Assembly: GCA_038093975.1 (NCBI GenBank) | Contig: JBBPTG010000169.1 | Coordinates: 1 to 52,806 of the forward strand | From: Chalciporus piperatus | Taxonomy: Eukaryota > Basidiomycota > Agaricomycetes > Boletales > Boletaceae | DNA length: 52,806 nucleotides | Direction: 5' to 3' | The notes under the pieces: model-generated | Seen by the model: the letters and a program-made list of their open reading frames with translations, nothing else | The model's database searches: none | Told to the model about the DNA's origin: nothing | Program-made: the position numbers and the translations under genes | Part shown: positions 22,938 through 35,400 of the stretch, piece after piece | How positions within the stretch are numbered: position 1 is the stretch's first letter | Layout: every line of letters starts with the position of its first letter

Positions 22938-24118
22938 CTACGAAGGGAGCCCAAACGTCGTACGCTACGGGAAGCGCCGTCACGGGAGAATACGGTAGGA
23001 GCAGGGAGGTAGAAACGTGGGGAAAGATAGGACCGCGAGTTCGCGGGAAGAGGTTACGAGGCGGAGGAAGGACGGAATGCGACGGGGATCAATTTCGCAA
23101 ACGGAAATGACAACAGAAGGTGTGAGAACAAGGGGTAGAAGGTGGTCAGGGAATCAGTCTTGTGAGCAAGGTGTGTCCCGGGAAGCTGTAGCGTCGACTT
23201 ACAAGTTGAATAATACCGGCGCGTTCTGGAGGAGGAAGCATGTTGATTTGCTCAGGTGTCATGGCAATGACCCGCATTATCATGCCCTAAGTAACGGTTG
23301 TCAGCATCACTCGACTCAAACAAACTGAAACAGGTGGCTTTCAACAGCTCGGAACGGATCACCGAGCCCCCCTGAGGGAGAATCCAGCTATAGCATGATC
23401 GGTTTTACTTGGATCCGAGAAGATCACAGGAAAAGTCAAAAGTAGTATGCAGTGACATTACCTTTTGCTCTTCCGGTATTGACGCCAGAGCATCAGGCAA
23501 CCCGACAGTATTCATTTGGGGCACCGCTGGTGGAGGCGTTCCGTAACCGCTTGGACCAGTATAAGGGCCTTGTGCCATAAAAGATGCTTGACTGGGCGGT
23601 TGAGGCGTGTGACCGTGTCCATTGTAATGTGGAGGTGTATGCGTCTGTGGTGTGGGCGTACGATACTGGGAGAAGTGTGGGGGCACGGCGGACGCTGGCT
23701 GTACGGGTGGAGCTTGTGTTGGGGTTTGCGAGGGCGGCGGAGCTGAAGGTGGAGGCATGTTTGCAGAATATGCAGTGAGCGTTTTCTGGGGGTAGATTCA
23801 TTCGAAATTGATTGGCGACATAGAATGGGTCAGCACGAGCGGTTATGAGAGATCATGGATACATATAGAGATGTGAGTTTGGATGTGAACTGAACTTACC
23901 TGGAGGACCTGAACGTCTATAGCATTCATCTTAACCATGAGTGATACGAGCGCGTATGCTATTTGTGGTGTTGAGGTCAGGATGGAACGCGCTTGTTGCG
24001 GCGTGGTTTTCTGTTGGCCCATGGATGGTCTACCGTTTAGCAATGGTGAGAGGGCCGCGAATACACCAACCTTGAGCTCGAGCATGAGCTCTATGAGTTG
24101 TTCTTCCTGGCCAGACAT
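22938..24118 (-). CDS. CstF-64 (CSTF2/Rna15)-type protein with hinge and C-terminal domains but no RRM, 197 aa
   Basis: Five exons on the minus strand: 24071-24118, 23900-24010, 23462-23785, 23203-23286, 22938-22964. The N-terminus matches the CSTF2 hinge that binds symplekin/CstF-77: EQLIELMLELK, KTTPQQARSILTSTPQIAYA and LVSLMVKMNAI, across the first intron. A Pro/Gln-rich linker (about residues 60-145) follows. The end, GMIMRVIAMTPEQINMLPPP then ERAGIIQLRTTFGLPS, is the conserved CstF C-terminal three-helix domain; its last eight residues and stop come from a 27-nt exon. The RNA-binding domain normally in front of the hinge is absent and none is seen upstream within 300 bases. It may be an RRM-less partner in pre-mRNA 3'-end processing or a competitor of full-length CstF-64; this is inference. 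Confidence 0.87.
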
Positions 24119-24413
24119 AACTTGAATATTCACAATGTTGTTGAGATGGCGTCTCGGTCAGCTTCATTGGCTTATTACTAAGCGACTCGCAAAGTGCGCG
24201 TTGCTGCTAGAGTGGGACTCCACAGTGGACCATGCCATTCCAAAGGAGAAAAAAGCCCCCAAAGACTCAAAGATTCACATACAGGCATTACGCGTTGCTC
24301 CGTCAAGATTTCGACTCAAGAGTCGCTCGTGACTTCCTCCCCTAACTCAGAAATCTACCACAGACCGTATCTTTGCGCTTCTTCGGCTGACCGGAGACAG
24401 GGTTTAACGTGGG
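24119..24413. other. Upstream region of the CstF-like gene
   Basis: No gene or RRM-coding exon seen on the minus strand. Confidence 0.4.
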
Positions 24414-25271
24414 TCACACGCAGTCGTACGACTCACTTTCAGCATGGCCGAAGCCAGTAGGTCTAAAGCAAAGTAGGGAGCGAATATGATACGCTTCTAT
24501 CCGGACATCATTTCTGATGCGGCAGGCACGCAAAAATCCTGTTCCGCACCAACACCTTATGGCGATCTTCTGAGACGAATCTAAGCCTTCATGGCCCCAT
24601 TCTTCATACAGATGCATGTATGCCGTCTTGGATGGCACCATGAAACACGCAAAGATCTCGCTTGCCTGTCTCAACACTCGACGATCCACAAAGCCCTCTT
24701 CGGCTGCGTATATGAAAGCAACAAAAGGCAGAAGCACATTGCGCCGTGACCCAGGAGAATGCCTGCACGCCTGATCGTCTCAGAAACGTGTCACTTCTCT
24801 GCGAACCCAATGCGACGAAGGCGGACTTGGCGTGTTCATGTCGCAAGAACCAAGCGTCGGTCACATTGCCGGGAGGATCAAGAAGCACCTCTCGCGTCCC
24901 CATGCCTTTACACCTAACTTTCTGGAATTTGCCCCTAAGAAGGTAGAGAACGTGGCGTCGTGATTAATCTTGCGTACCTTGCATCGGTCACATCCAGGAG
25001 ACGATCAATCCTCTACGCGTTCTTGAAATGTACGTCTCATTACCGCATGTTGCATCAAGAATGACCGGTGGTAACGCACATGATCGCGATCTGTGCGGGA
25101 CCAAGCGGCTCGGTGGCTCAAGGACCTCAATACTGACGTATTGTTTACAAATGAAACCAGTGTTACAGTATGTATGCATTTCTTATTCATCCTCCATGTT
25201 TGCTTCTCGACGCTGTAACACAATTTTCGCCGGGGTTTGGGACCCGCAGCCTCTCGCCCATGCTGTCCCAA
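24414..25271 (-). pseudogene. Unidentified decayed minus-strand gene
   Basis: I do not recognise the family. Minus-strand reading gives coding-like sequence: RTFQERVED near 25010, then after a one-base frame break LLDVTDAR, a likely intron (gtacgcaag to cttcttag), and then GNVTDAWFLRHEHAKSAF near 24860, VALGSQRSDTFLRRSG, and in a further frame LPFVAFIYAAEEGFVDRR and KTAYMHLYEEWGHEGLDSS near 24590-24720. The composition and conserved-looking blocks suggest a once functional gene with one or two hydrophobic stretches. Frame breaks near 25010 and 24740 may be lesions or unrecognised introns. Confidence 0.35.
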
Positions 25272-26918
25272 CGAGGATCAGACCATTCCGAAAAATTCAT
25301 TGGACTGCTTCTTAGCCCACGAGGTATCCTCTACTTCCCGTTCCTCCTCCTGAGCCACACTTCTGTGACTTTGGGGGGGATGTCTCACTTGGGCTGGTGA
25401 CGCAGCGTCTTGCGGTACCGGCTACTCGTACGACCTCGCACCTATGTTTATGTGCCGCACGATCCCCGATAGCGAGGCAATCCGCCAAGCTCCTCGAATT
25501 CTATTCTTCCTTACGTAGTATGTACATACGTACACAAGCGTTCACACTACCGCGACATTGCTCGCTCGAGGTAAGAGCCCAAATTCGCATCAAAGCTCAG
25601 CCTCACCCTCCTCCATGGTTTCGCTCCCAAAAATGACCAAATATTACGCCCTGCTTGCTAAGAAGCTCGGCGCTTGGCTTTCGGGCGCAACGTTGTTGTG
25701 CTATTGCGGAAACGCGTGGCTCGTTCGAATCGCGTGTGGAATACCTTACGATTCAGTCAACTTTGGAGACAACGACTCCCTGCGTCTTGACGAATACGGG
25801 ACACCATGACGCCACTGCCCGATCCCGGCCCCTCTGGAGACCACGATCGCGAGCGTACGTGAGAGCGCTGTCACAACGTCCAAAAGCGTTAGGCGCGTCC
25901 CGAACTGACGACGACGTGTAAGTTAACTTTTACTGGGCTGGAAACGATATATTGGATTCCGCAAAAATGTTTCTTTCGGTGACGCTCGAACCCCATGATG
26001 TATGCATCATGTCACGCTAGTCCTCATTTGCATGCTCGACTTTGCATCCCGAAACCTTCTGCGGAACATCATTTCCCCATGGCGTTCCCCAAGTTGAGTG
26101 ATCCCTTCTCTCAAATATCTGAGTCTAGAGCCTCGCGATTCTTATCGGTCGAGGGTATGATAATATATACCCTGCCTCGAGGCCCATCTTCTTCATCATG
26201 TTGAAGATCCGAACGACTGGCACCGAGCGCTAAGTAGAGTCTGACGTTCCCGAGGGGGGAGGAAGCCAATTTCGCGCTGAGTGGTCGTTTGACTGGTATT
26301 TTTTCTTTTTCATTATCGTCACCCTGTCGAATCGCTTTAAACTACTATGTAACCCTCGGCTACAAAGTACACTATGTAGGCTTACTGATGCGGCTAGATA
26401 GCAGAAATAACTTGAAATCGAAACATGCACATTGCACATCACCCGCAATGTGGCAACGTGCCGCAATCAGTACTTTGATCACCCGGACCATCCAAGTGTG
26501 GAGCTTGGAGCTTGGATCGCCAATGAATGTATTGAACGTCTTGAATGTTTTACCTTGGTGACGCCCGAACATCGCGATCAGTTCTGAAACACTACCGCGT
26601 GCCAAACAAAAGACCGAGGGGTTTTGTAATTTGTTTGTTGCACACTTGTGGACGCCTGAGTGGATCCTACATCATCATCACGAGTTTGTTTGCTCGTCGA
26701 ATCCGCAACACGGTGACACGAGTATTACAACCATAAATTCGCTGTAACTATGTAGACAAGTTTTAATCCGTAGGCTCTAGTAGCCTATCGAACACCAGCA
26801 TCTAGATAACTCAGCTGAGCTTACGAATGGATCATACATCGTGGGGCGTCGTGACCAACCTGAGCTTATGAGCGAACACATCACATGATATGTCTCAGGC
26901 GGGTCACGATTGTTTGGA
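25272..26918. other. Gap of 1.6 kb, no gene recognised
   Basis: Only short frames in all phases. Plus-strand frames over 25397-25921 and around 26289-26561 show no family resemblance. Confidence 0.4.
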
Positions 26919-28530
26919 TCAAAGTTTTGAAGGGTTGGTCCACACCGGTTTGCGTCTCTGTCAACCGAATAGTTTCATTCGTAAGCCGATGCCAAAAAAG
27001 GATGAATGGGAAGTAAACGCCACTCGGTGGTTCCTTACCTCGGAGAACGCAAGAAGGCCTTCCTGGAAGCAAGGGCGACGTGTCAGTATGTCAGGCATAG
27101 AGAAAAGCCTGCGGTGCATCCCCGTCAATCCGGTGCCTTGGCGGATGGCGCCACACCGCCAAAAAAAAAAAACAAGGAGACGGGGAATAACGAAATACAA
27201 ATTGACGCTTGACACTTGCCTTGATGTTCTTCCCGTTGTAGAGTCTCTTACTCACGAGACTCAACGCCTGGGTCTGGACTGCATCTTCGTAGTGATGCTT
27301 CTGCGCGAGAATCAAGCCCTCCTTTGAGCTCTGCACAGAATCCGGCGAGTTTGACACGATCTGGCGTGCGACATCGAGGGCAGTTGATAACACCTTTGAT
27401 TTTTCGACGACGGCGTTTACGCTGTGCATCCGAAATGAACGTGTGTCATGATAAACAAGAAAGAAGCCGCCCTCAAGAATCAATCATACGCCGTGAGGGT
27501 GTGGGAAAGGGGACTCACAATCGAAACCTGTCTCTTGCTTGGACAGCACTGACGGGGTTTCCCAAGAGTAACATCTCGGAAGCAAGCTACATGTCAAACA
27601 GAAACAGACACGCCGTCGGCTTTCTCTCAGTATGGGGAGATCCACTGGGGTGAATCACCCTTGAAAAACGAGTGCGATACCTGGTGACCCGCAGTCTTCG
27701 CCAACCTGGGAATGACTGCGGAAGAAGGGACCAGACCAGTCAGCGCTTATTCCTTTCTATTCATAAATCCCCGGACTTCGAGAAATCAGGGACGGGGGCA
27801 AGAATGAGAACACGAGAACAGTCCCGCGTCCCGCATTCGTGAATGTTTGTTCTCAAATAGAGGGTAAAATATACGAATGATACGCACCCCCTTGCGCTGC
27901 TAAGACGCCACGCTTCACTTCAGGAAGGCCGAATACGGCGTCTTCGCTTGCAATGACGATATCACAATTCAAGATGAGTTCCACGCCGCCTCCGTAGGCT
28001 GATCCGTTTACTGCAGCAATGATGGGTTTGCAAGAAGTGTGACGACGGGATATGGCCGCGAATCCGTGTAGGGACGATGCGACAGATTCTTGTTCGGTCG
28101 CTTCGCCATTCATCTGGTTTTGGAGCCATCTGGGAAAGGGGGAGACAGGATAGAAGTGTTTGGGTTGGGGAATGAGAGCGTGAGGGTGTGCATGTGAGGT
28201 GCGGTACTTACGCTTTCAGGTCGGCGCCCGCACAGAAGGCGCGACCTTCTCCGGTGACGATTGCAACCCTTGAATTTACAAACGAATATGTCTTGTCTGA
28301 GGACGATGGTTGCGCGGGTTGACGTTTAACATTGGTACCTACCAAAGACTTGGTTCATCATCGAACCATCGCAGAACCGAAGTAATGTCACTGGTAAGTT
28401 GAGGTGTGACTGCGTTGAGGTTCCTGGGGCGATTCAGGGTCAAAAGGATAACATGTTCCTGAGGAAATGAGACCTTGAGCTCATCCGAATGAGAAGGTAA
28501 CTGGGAGGATGGATTGATTCTCGAGGACAT
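26919..28530 (-). CDS. Enoyl-CoA hydratase/isomerase, peroxisomal (C-terminal SKL), 8 exons, 284 aa
   Basis: Crotonase-fold enzyme that hydrates 2-enoyl-CoA in fatty-acid beta-oxidation. Exons: 28343-28530, 28212-28268, 27888-28129, 27681-27715, 27519-27586, 27220-27421, 27039-27062, 26919-26957; they sum to 285 codons. The oxyanion-hole and CoA motifs are TGEGRAFCAGADLKA and AAVNGSAYGGGVELILNCD. Both catalytic glutamates of true hydratases are present, in GGGVE and in FGLPEVKRG. The C-terminus is EGLLAFSERRKPVW then TNPSKL, a canonical PTS1, so the enzyme should be peroxisomal. The intron after RLYNGKNIK starts with GC (gcaagt), an ideal GC-AG donor. No upstream presequence is seen. The exact acyl substrate cannot be told from sequence. 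Confidence 0.92.
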
Positions 28531-30400
28531 TATCCCTTGTGCTCAGTGAGACGGTTTGTGAAAGTGACGGGAACTTGTGGGGGAGTTGGCGCTGTGCGTC
28601 GTAATGTGGGGAAATATTTCGCAGGACTCGGCAACCGGGAATCTAAACAACCGGCAAGAAACATTTCGAAAACTTGACTATGAGAGCAAGCACACACGAA
28701 AAAGTTCAACATTCAAGACGGCGACAGAGTAGAGAAACCACGGGCCTGGCCATAACCTAGAAACGACTCACTCACGAATGGACACAGTCGATAGAAGGCG
28801 ATTCAGAACCCAAGGTGTGAATATTTCTGTGAATGATCCTCCTACACGAACAGACTTGAACGGATTACCCGCGCGCCGACTCCACTGTAATCCTCCGAGC
28901 GTGCATGTGCGCACGCGTGCTGTACACAAGGACTATTGCTAATGAACGTCCGCGAGTCGCACCTGTCGCACTTGCATCCCCTTCGGAAAATCCATTCGAG
29001 TCAAGCGAGATTGACCCGGACCGCGATCAAAGTGCTTTTGGTCTGATCGGACATGACCTCGCGGATTGTTTGACGAAGGTGGGATTGTGTGGGCGACAAT
29101 TATCCGCACTGACCATGCAATTCCGTCGGGGTTCCCTTGCTATCGGGATCAAATCCGACGATCAGCTCGTTCTTGTAGTGTGTCCTGGTCCAAAACTCGT
29201 AATGACGTCCTCGAGTCAGTCTCCCCACAGTACTAATCACCCGACCATGGGGCAACCAAGTGGGATTGATCAGATTCCGATATGACACTCGATATACATC
29301 ATCGCAAGAAATTCCAGCGAATCTTGTTTATCGATGTGTCAAGATACACGATGATGTGAAGTTGGAACAAACTCATTGGAGTAAATAAACTTCGGATGTC
29401 ATTTATTGGGAGCTAGCGGAGTTTATTTAACAGATTCCTATGAGGTCATACACGGTCGGCCGGCGTCCGAGGCACGAGCTGTCATAGGCTGTCATGCAGG
29501 GAACAAAAAGTTGTGTGGGATGAATCGATGATGAGTGGATTTGGATGTGCAGCAAGTGGTATGTAATACAATGCAGGCCTCTCGGCATGTGTGTGAGGAA
29601 TAGTACTCCCGCCCTCCGCTCCGACAAACCTGCATGACAACGAAACGATTATACCCCGCCGTGCTCCACAAATTACTTCCGCTCGCACAACAATAAGACA
29701 ACAACTGGTGATCGTACAACTGCGGGTTGTCCATGATGAGGGAGTGTAAAGCTCGACTAACGTGCGCATATGCACGTGGTGTATGCGTATGGTGATACAA
29801 TGCGGGGAAAGAGATTGCGATCAGAGTTAAATTGGATGACAACATGGACTTGCGAGTGCGTCAGACATGGGATGAGTGGCACAGATGAAAGACAAGACTT
29901 ACGAGCAATGAGAATAAATAGCGTGAAGATGAGATGGATCGATGCCCGAGGATGCTCAGCGGAAGGGGCAGCGAGGGTCATGGGAGCCGCGCCAACCGCA
30001 GTGGCAGCACTGGGGTGCGTTCGCGTCGACGAAAGTGGTAGCGTCATCGTGAGCGTTTCTGCATGAGATGGGGATGGTAGACGCGTGCCGAGGGCAGTGG
30101 GTAGAAGAGATGATCGATGAATCGGATGATGCTGCAGAGCAGGCACAGGAGGTAGCAGCGGAATGCATTTGTGATTGAGATGAGATCGAGACTGAGTATC
30201 AGAGAGTTGGATGCGATTGAAAGTGAGGAGGAGGGAGAGAGGAATGGGACGCTTTTATGTGGTTCTAAAAGGCAGGTCGGGGAGAAGTTCCGTTATCGGA
30301 CTGTGGACAGAGAGTAGAGTTTCCGACGGTTAGGATGCGTGTTGTGGCGTCAGTGATGGCGGGCAAAAAGGCACCTGACCAAATGGGATCAGCCGAAAAA
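28531..30400. other. Gap of 1.9 kb with possible small unidentified genes
   Basis: A plus-strand frame from an ATG at 28905 runs 126 codons to 29285 without known domains. On the minus strand, frames between 30168 and 29480 look weakly coding: a hydrophobic stretch (SIHLIFTLFILIA) near 29920 ends at a good splice donor, and a later frame reads DHQLLSYCCASGSNLW near 29690. This could be a small intron-bearing gene, but no start or end can be fixed. Confidence 0.3.
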
Positions 30401-32410
30401 GGAAAGTGATGAGATCTGGAGATGTGAAGACTTGGCAGTCACATCGAACTCGACCGTAAAGAAAATCTCAATGAGGCATTGATGAGGCGTTGCTGAGCCA
30501 TTCGGTCGACAGACTTGGGCGCTATTCCCCCCTGCCCACGATAACCTTTCAAGGTCAGAGCTGCCCACATCTATGGCTCTGCCCAGCCTCTGGTTCATCC
30601 TTGTCTTTTCTGTCCAGATAACGTACGTCACATCTTTATCTAACTCGAACGGGAAATGTTGCCTGTCCAACTGACACGCCCAAGGTCCTCACTCCAGCGA
30701 TCGGCACGGCTCTGTATTCTCAGAATTATTAGTGCTGATTCAGCCCGCTTTCATTCAACCACACTCCCCTCCTCCCACAAACTCCCGCATCCCTTTCATT
30801 ACGCCCCCTCGTCCTCGCCACCTTTCTCCATTGTCCCGACAACGTGTTCAGTACCCAACCCACATTATTGTTTACTACATCACTCCGCAGCGGCACCGCG
30901 TTGCTGCCTCTCGGTCCACTTCAATTCTTCTTTCCTGTTCATCTTTACGTCTCATCACTCCCTTGTAGCTAATCAAACAATAACCAGCTTTGTTACGATG
31001 AATGACGAGGAAAAAATAATACATTGATACCCAACACCGCCCCTCTCTGCCTTTTTCTCCCGAATCGTTGATCTCAATTCATTACAGCCATGCCCTTCTC
31101 GTCATTATTGCTTCTCGTATACGCGTCGACATACATAGGAACAATGACCAGGAACGTGCTTAGTGCCAACGACCTGTCACGCCCAAATACATTTACATGG
31201 CTGTCTTGTCAAAGTAAAGTTCAGGACCTGGAGAAGGGAAAAAAAACGCCATCGCACCACTCAGCCATGTCCATGTCGACTTTTATGCACTCTTCTCGTC
31301 CACGCTCGGTCATCAGATTCGTGCGATCGGTACCAGCGCCGATTAGGTCGACAATGTCCGTCGTCATGTCGTCCGCGTACCGTATTGCTGTGGCTTGAAT
31401 ATGGAGATACAGTTCAAACTTCATCATGGCTGCTTGCCATTCCTCCGCCACGAATTGCTTCGTCACCCGGCGACGGGCTATGCTCCGTGGCCGGTCGCAA
31501 GTACGGTCTTCTGTTTAGAAGACCCCACACTAGCTTACTTTTCGGGGCGTCCCAAAACTAGAACCCCAACTTCCCCTGCTAGATCGACAACTTGGTCAAT
31601 TGATCCATTGAACACACGCCCACACACCGTCTACTCGGCACATCCTCATCCACAAAAAAGCACGCACGAGCGGGTTTCAAGATCCCATGCAAATCGACGC
31701 CACCGGACGAGTGAGAGAGTTTCGAATCAGTAAGCTGCTTGAAACACGTCTCATCAATGCCTGGAAAAGTAGCAAGAAAATAAAAACACGGATCTCGTTC
31801 CTAAATCTCATGACTTTTTTTTTCCTTTTCGCTCTCAAACGTTGACCGATCAATAATCAATAATTTAAATCACACATTTACTCAGATCGACGACCACACC
31901 TCGGCCTCGGTAGATGTCATGATGCGGTCATGAATTTCCGACCGAAGCACGGACGAAGTCGTGAGTCGTGACAGCGCAGCAGGACCGTTCTCGCACGAAC
32001 GATCGGGGTGTAACCCTCCTTTGGCAGTCAACTTGGTTGCAAAGTGAAAAAAACAAGGTTCCGAGCCAGCCGGGTTAGGGTCTCGCTTCTCCCAGGTCCA
32101 GGTGCAAAGGGGTCATCCAACGGCTATAATGCGTTTAAACGCGTCCTTCTTCCCATCCCCCCTGTTCATTAATCCTAGAATAAACATCCTTGTGTCCCGA
32201 ACCGCAGAGTTTGGAAAAACTCCGCCTACTCAACCCATTACCAGAGACCCATGATGTAAAACGACACTCGGTTGAGATAAAGATACAACTGAAGAGAAAT
32301 GTGAACAAGAAACATATCCATACAGCGTCATAGTAGACCAACCGGTGGTCTCGCCACATCGTATCGCCTCTTCCCATCATGCCATGATCATCCACTCGGC
32401 TTTATCGATG
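30401..32410. other. Gap of 2 kb, no gene recognised
   Basis: Strongly pyrimidine-rich from about 30660 to 31100. A minus-strand frame at 31221-31466 reads AEEWQAAMMKFELYLHIQA and may be a coding scrap. 31740-32130 is AT-rich and empty; it is followed by the 3' end of the TPX2-like gene. Confidence 0.35.
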
Positions 32411-35400
32411 TCACACCGCCGTCCCCTTTCTCTTCGGCATGTCTGCGTACCATTCCGGTATCTCGTTTGCCTTGGGTATCGCTTTCCGTCGTAGTTCTCT
32501 GATCGCCCTTTCTTCTTCTTCCACCTCGAGTCTCCGCTCCTCCTCTTTCAACAGGTGCATCTCCTCGTCTTTCCGTCTTACCGACTCATCAAACTTCTCT
32601 CGCTCCTTCGCTCGTTGTTCCGTGCGGAAGAGAAATGGTACGACGGGTACGCTCGGAACGACATTCTCCTTACGGAATGCGAGCGAAGCTTGGTGCGATT
32701 CATGGAGTGCCTTGAAATCAGGCACAGCCCCTTCTTGAGTCGTCTTCCCCGGTTCGTTCGCCGCCAACTTCTCCTCTATCTTGCGCGCCTCCAGCCGCGC
32801 ATCCACTCGGAAAGTAAATGCCACCGGTTTCGTCACCGTGGCGTTCTGCGTTCATGAAAAAAGGCACAGGATGGCAGAACGTTTAGTAGGGTTGATAAAT
32901 GATTATGGGCAGTCAGCATGCCGTCCTCGATCATCGCGTTAGTTGAACCACTCACAGGTTTCTTCTCTACCAAAGCCGAGTTGGCGGTCGAGATGGGTCC
33001 AGAACGCTGGCGGGTACGACGAGAGTTCCATGTTTTCCCTGGGGCTGCCGTTTCCCCACGGCGAGCCCTGAAACTAGCCGACGAGCTACCCACCGCAGAC
33101 ACTGGTCGAACGGTCGAGACCTTGGGCTGTTCATCATCACATTTACCTTTACCCTTGCTGATCGTCACATGTACCTGGCGTGAGCTGGGCATGTACGGCA
33201 GGGCACGTAGCATCGGCCCCTTGGGCTCAGGGGAAGCATGTAGCTTAGGTTTGTACTTTGTACGGGCAGTCGGCATAGCCGACCTCAGAACAGCATTGTG
33301 CCCTGTCTTGTCATGATTAGAGTTCGTGACCTGTTAATCCTCGTGGTTCATCATCTTGTCCGGACAATGTCGGGCTTGGGAACTTACCTCTTTGGATGAT
33401 CCGCGCTCGGGGTCCGTACTCGCGAGCACCGTTTTTTCCTTCTTGCGCCGAGACTGTTCTTGTTCTTGCGAGACTAGATCTACCTCCGTGGAATGACGCT
33501 TCTTGGCAGGCCGCATGGGTGATATGGCACGCTGCCAACCATCCTGTAGAGTTCCGACGTATAGAGCGTCACTTGGCTGACCGTCGCTAAGCAACTTCTG
33601 TGGCGAAATTTCAGACAGTCCAAGGTCTTTTTGGGCGCCGGGAATGTCTTGGGCCGTTGTGAACGGGGAGTCACTTGGGGGTGGAATAGTGACCGGTGGT
33701 TGAGTTCCGACATGTGCTTCCACTGTAACAGCATCACTATCGTCTACTGTGAAAGATTCGGACCAGGGTTTGTAAAGCCTAAGCATTAACCAAACGCGTA
33801 TATGAATAAGGTTTGAAAGACGATCACATCGCACGAGACCGATTTCGGCAAGGGACGAAAGGGACAAAAAGGGACCACACGCAAGGCACAAGTAATCAGT
33901 ACCGGTGCGACCAGAGATTGGAACGCATCAGCTGACGTACCCTATTGAGGATATCAATTTTTGACTGTACGACACGAGGCGTTCAGCCATGCCACCGGTG
34001 CTTGGTGGGGGCGTAAATTCGGTTTTTTGGGACGTCATGTCGATATCTCCATCTATGCATATGGGCGGAGCTTGTATCTTTGCAACATCAATGGCAACAA
34101 CAGATTGCGGCGGGGAAGCTCGTATGGAAGCAGGGAGTGGACGTGCTTCGCGAACACTGGATGGCTTGATCTTCGTCTTCTTAGACACGCGCGTGTTGGG
34201 TAATGCAGGGGCTTTGGAAATTCCTCCCGCTGCTACAGTCTTCGAGATACGTCATGAGTACGTAGTTGCGCACCGCGACTGCGTAGAGACTCACTGGTTT
34301 TGCTTTCGTCCTCGGTTTTCGCCTGAGGATTGCCTTCGGAGATGTGGGCACGGTGGGTATGGCAGCCTCCCCCGTGGCAACCCCATCCATGTCATGAGTC
34401 ATCATCACCACATCCCGGTCGGTCTGCGTTTTGAGGGCCTGATGGAAAGCTTTGCCCACAGTCATCTGGTCTAGAGGTAGTTCCTCGGAGATAGGTGGGC
34501 CCCCCGGATGACTGGAACTGGCCCATGATGAAGATTCGATGATCTTGGCCGGGATGTGCTGATCATGCGCAGCAGCGTCCGAATCGTCATGGACTTGCGT
34601 TTCAAGTTGTCGGTCAAGGGTTTGGACCTCTGGTATATGGAAGAGGTGTTCCTCGGAGACGAATCGCACGCTCTGCTTGGAGCGAGAGCGTGACGGGGTC
34701 TTGCTCCTCTTGCGAGAACCAGCTTGGTCATGCGCAACGACATCCAAGTCTTCGCATGGTTGTATGTCAAGCTCCTGGCCAAGGATTTCAACCTCTGGTA
34801 TCTGATCTAGATGGTCCTCGGAGACAAGCTGACTCCTCCGTTTGGAGGGAGAGCGTGATGACGTTCTCCTACGCATGACAACGTGCTGCGCAAAGCCATC
34901 AGCCTCATCTTCGCGTGATTTCGGTTGAAGGTCCTCATCACAGGTTTGAACCTCTGGTATCTGGTCAAGACGCTCCTCGGAGACAAGTCGCGTGCTCCGT
35001 CTGGAATTGGCGCGTGATGGCGTTCTTCTTCTCTTGATAGAGACGTCCGTGTCATGCGCGGCGACATCCATGTCTTCGTGGTGTTGCGTTACTTTTTCCT
35101 GATCAAGGGTGTTGACCTCTCGTAAGTGGTCGAGATGTCCCTCAGAGACAAGCTGACTCCTTCGCTTGGAGCGAGAGCGGGATGGGGTTTTTCTGCCACT
35201 GACAGGAAGATCTCCGTCAAGCGCAACGAAACCCTTGTCTACAGTTGATGGCGGTTCTTCGTGCTCACGATCGAGCGTCTGGACATCAACACGCAACTGG
35301 TTGAACGGCTCCTCGGAGAGCAGGGATCGCTCCGAGGTTAAATGTCTCGGCTGTGATGGCGTTTCTCTGCGTTTCCTAGGGCTGCGTCGGAGGGTAGGTG

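Noticed and set aside
28530..28712. Minus-strand frame upstream of the hydratase as a mitochondrial presequence
   Set aside because: It is in a different frame, ends in a stop at the hydratase ATG, and the protein already has a C-terminal SKL.
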